Below are positions 62,137-64,000 of a DNA stretch of 64,000 bases, piece by piece. Source of the DNA: Oxalicibacterium solurbis (GTDB lineage Bacteria; Pseudomonadota; Gammaproteobacteria; Burkholderiales; Burkholderiaceae_D); contig NZ_BMDP01000002.1 in the NCBI RefSeq assembly GCF_014635845.1, positions 1-64,000 on the forward strand, in the 5' to 3' direction. Position numbers and translations under genes: made by a program. Numbering within the stretch: the stretch's first letter is position 1; every line of letters begins with the position of its first letter. The notes under the pieces were generated by a model. That model ran no database searches and was not told the DNA's origin. It saw only the letters and a list, made by a program, of their open reading frames with translations.

Positions 62137-64000
62137 CTAATAAACCAGTTTGACGTTTTCGCCACCGCCGCAATTCAGGTCGATCAATGTGACATCGACC
62201 TGGCCGAGCTGTGTACCGAGCAGGGTTTGCAACTGGTTGGAGAGGGCGCTGCCCAAACCATCGAGAATAGGTTGCAGCAAGTCGGTTGCCAGGCCCAAGG
62301 CGGTCAGTACGGCCTTGCTGATGGAACCCTGATTGCCCGAAAGTTGGCCGGAAAGGATGCACTGCGCATTTCCTAGACACAGAATCGGATTAAGAATATT
62401 GCCGACGACATTGAGCAGGCCATTCGCCAGATTGCTGACGGTATTCAGCAAACCAGTTAATACACTCCCCAGAGTTGCCAGCAGGCTGCTGTTTGTGTTG
62501 ATGCCAGTAACGAAACTTTTAAGATCGTTGAGTGCGCCTTGTACTGTGGAGAGTGCGGTATCTAGCGTATTGCCTGTGGCGTTCAGCAGGCCGGCGGCAA
62601 GTGTGTTGTTGTTGACGCCGCCAGAGCCTTGCATCTGTACCTGTATCAAGGTCGCTCCCAGCAGCTTGGCGAGCAAGCCATCCATCAGGTTCAACAAGGT
62701 CGTACCCAGTTGCAGATCGTTTTTTCCTATCGTGAACGTTTCGCCTTTCACGAAATCATGCATATCGGTATTCGGCAGGGCATCGATGAAAAAGCTGGTG
62801 CTAATGTTTAATCCATCGTTGGCTGGTGATGGTTTTGGCAAAATCCTGAGGATGCTTTGGTTCTGCAGATTGTCGCTACAGGTCGATGTTGTCGAGAACG
62901 CGCTGCTCGCATCGAAATTGCCGACACACAATTTGAGGATGGGAGCGTCGATTGCGATGGTCGCAACGTCTTTCCCGTCTTTCTTTTTCGTGCACATGTC
63001 CACGATCGTTCCGGTTCCGTTGACGACGTCGATCGCCATCGGAATATCAGAGGAAACCAGGTTCGCATTCAGCAGATTGCTTTTGACGTGCGTGAACATT
63101 CTCACTTGGGAAGTGAACGCCTTGGTGCCGATGCCGCCGATTCCGATCGACGGTGGAGCGACGATGCCGATCTGGTTGTCGACTTCAAGCAGGCCCGGCG
63201 TGGAAAGATTCACATTGGCGGCAATGGCCGGATGCGTACTGCCGGCCAGGACAATCGCTGTCGAAAGCAGTTCCGCCGCCTTGACGTTTGCGTCCAGCGC
63301 TGCCTTGCCGTTGGCTGTGTCAATGAGGGTGAACAGGCCGCGTTCGCCTGCATCCGTCAGCAGTTTTACATTTCCGCTCTGAATGCCGAGGGCATTGATC
63401 AGGTCTTCTTGTCCACCGACGATGCTGATTGCACCTAGCAGGTCGTTCAACGGGCAAACACCGTTGCTGCATGTAGGTGAGCCCAGCGAAACGATATTCT
63501 TGATGGTGGCGACGTCGGCATTCAGCGGAATATTGAAGCCCAGGGCGGAAAGCAAGCCGCCGGTGGTGATGCGTGCATTTGCCAATCCGTCATATGATGC
63601 CAGCGTCGTGCCATTGATATCGACACCCAGCTGTGCCAGCAGCATCGGCACACTGCCATCCTTGATGCTGAGCAGCCGCGATTCGACGGAAAAAACGGCA
63701 ACTGGTGCCGATGCCGTTGCGATGGCCGTGGCATTTACCTGTTGGCCGGCCCACGCACCGAAGAAGCTGCCGAATGAACGGCTGATATCGACACGAACGG
63801 CAGTCGGTTTGGGTTGACCTACCGGCGTGACGCCGCCAGCGTAAACGGAGTAGTGCGGTGCCGCTGGCACTGAGGCGGGATCCCATTTTCCGCATGAGGT
63901 GTTGATTACACCGCTGAAGCCATGTGCGATCTGTGCATTATTTTCCGCTGCGTTGAAGGCGGAGGCGCATTGGTCATCCAGTTCGGACGAGCGTGCGACT
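62137..64000 (-). CDS. TadG-like pilus assembly protein (partial, continues beyond the window)
   Basis: The frame stays open to the right edge, so the start is missing; at least 621 residues are encoded. The segment SSELDDQCASAFNAAENNAQ near the visible N-terminal end and the many Val/Thr/Asn/Leu-rich repeats afterwards (for example LLNTVSNLANGLLNVVGNIL) resemble TadG, a pseudopilin-like protein of the tight-adherence pilus. It has several cysteines (SPTCSNGVCPL, DMCTKKKDG, CLGNAQCIL) that could form disulfides. It should be exported and anchored in the inner membrane. The GTG at 63870 is an internal codon, not the start. Tad genes probably continue outside the window. Confidence 0.8.
   Translation of the reverse strand, partial: VARSSELDDQCASAFNAAENNAQIAHGFSGVINTSCGKWDPASVPAAPHYSVYAGGVTPVGQPKPTAVRVDISRSFGSFFGAWAGQQVNATAIATASAPVAVFSVESRLLSIKDGSVPMLLAQLGVDINGTTLASYDGLANARITTGGLLSALGFNIPLNADVATIKNIVSLGSPTCSNGVCPLNDLLGAISIVGGQEDLINALGIQSGNVKLLTDAGERGLFTLIDTANGKAALDANVKAAELLSTAIVLAGSTHPAIAANVNLSTPGLLEVDNQIGIVAPPSIGIGGIGTKAFTSQVRMFTHVKSNLLNANLVSSDIPMAIDVVNGTGTIVDMCTKKKDGKDVATIAIDAPILKLCVGNFDASSAFSTTSTCSDNLQNQSILRILPKPSPANDGLNISTSFFIDALPNTDMHDFVKGETFTIGKNDLQLGTTLLNLMDGLLAKLLGATLIQVQMQGSGGVNNNTLAAGLLNATGNTLDTALSTVQGALNDLKSFVTGINTNSSLLATLGSVLTGLLNTVSNLANGLLNVVGNILNPILCLGNAQCILSGQLSGNQGSISKAVLTALGLATDLLQPILDGLGSALSNQLQTLLGTQLGQVDVTLIDLNCGGGENVKLVY

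Overview
The window looks like chromosomal DNA of a betaproteobacterium of the order Burkholderiales, probably family Oxalobacteraceae. This is inferred from the rpsP-rimM-trmD-rplS order, the style of alaS, etfBA, glnS and the 5S rRNA, the GC-rich coding bias, and an arsRBC cluster of the kind seen in Herminiimonas-like bacteria. The species cannot be fixed without a search. The window opens on the 3' tail of a 23S rRNA and a complete 5S rRNA, and closes inside a TadG-like pilus gene. Genes are dense and lie on both strands. No IS element, CRISPR array or replication origin was seen.

Left third (1-27 kb). The rRNA end is followed by a thiolase with a degenerate SDR partner. Next comes a minus-strand run of a DsbA-like oxidoreductase, a DnaQ-like exonuclease, an S4 protein, exonuclease I, two GGDEF proteins and an HDOD protein, which mixes nucleic-acid enzymes with c-di-GMP signalling. 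Envelope and transport genes follow (a beta-barrel, a YbiO-type MscS channel, a ClC channel), then tRNA-Pro(CGG) and a LysR/SDR divergent pair. A thiol and electrophile stress block occupies 21.8-26.5 kb: ohr, a TlpA-like thioredoxin, CcdA, a GFA-family protein and an OmpR/EnvZ-type two-component pair. Two copies of a shared promoter element tie the block together.

Middle third (27-45 kb). This part is accessory in character. It has a MFS exporter with its LysR regulator, a class A beta-lactamase, an arsRBC operon with a clear ArsR operator, a membrane M48 protease, a SDR, and a TetR-glycosyltransferase operon with a clear palindromic operator. From about 39.5 to 42.2 kb the DNA becomes visibly AT-rich. 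It holds a small XRE regulator converging on a two-gene unit: a GIY-YIG nuclease-like protein and an AIPR-family protein with a possible PD-(D/E)xK nuclease domain. This is the best candidate for an uncharacterised phage-defence or restriction-like system.

Right third (42-64 kb). This part is mostly core metabolism and translation: glnS, ggt, ugpQ-like, alaS, tusA-like, etfBA with an acyl-CoA dehydrogenase, amtB, and rpsP-rimM-trmD-rplS with a good sigma-70 promoter and a strong terminator. The last 4 kb carries a sigma-54 activator with a degenerate receiver domain, a DUF4282 membrane protein and the TadG-like protein, so a tight-adherence pilus locus probably continues beyond the right edge.
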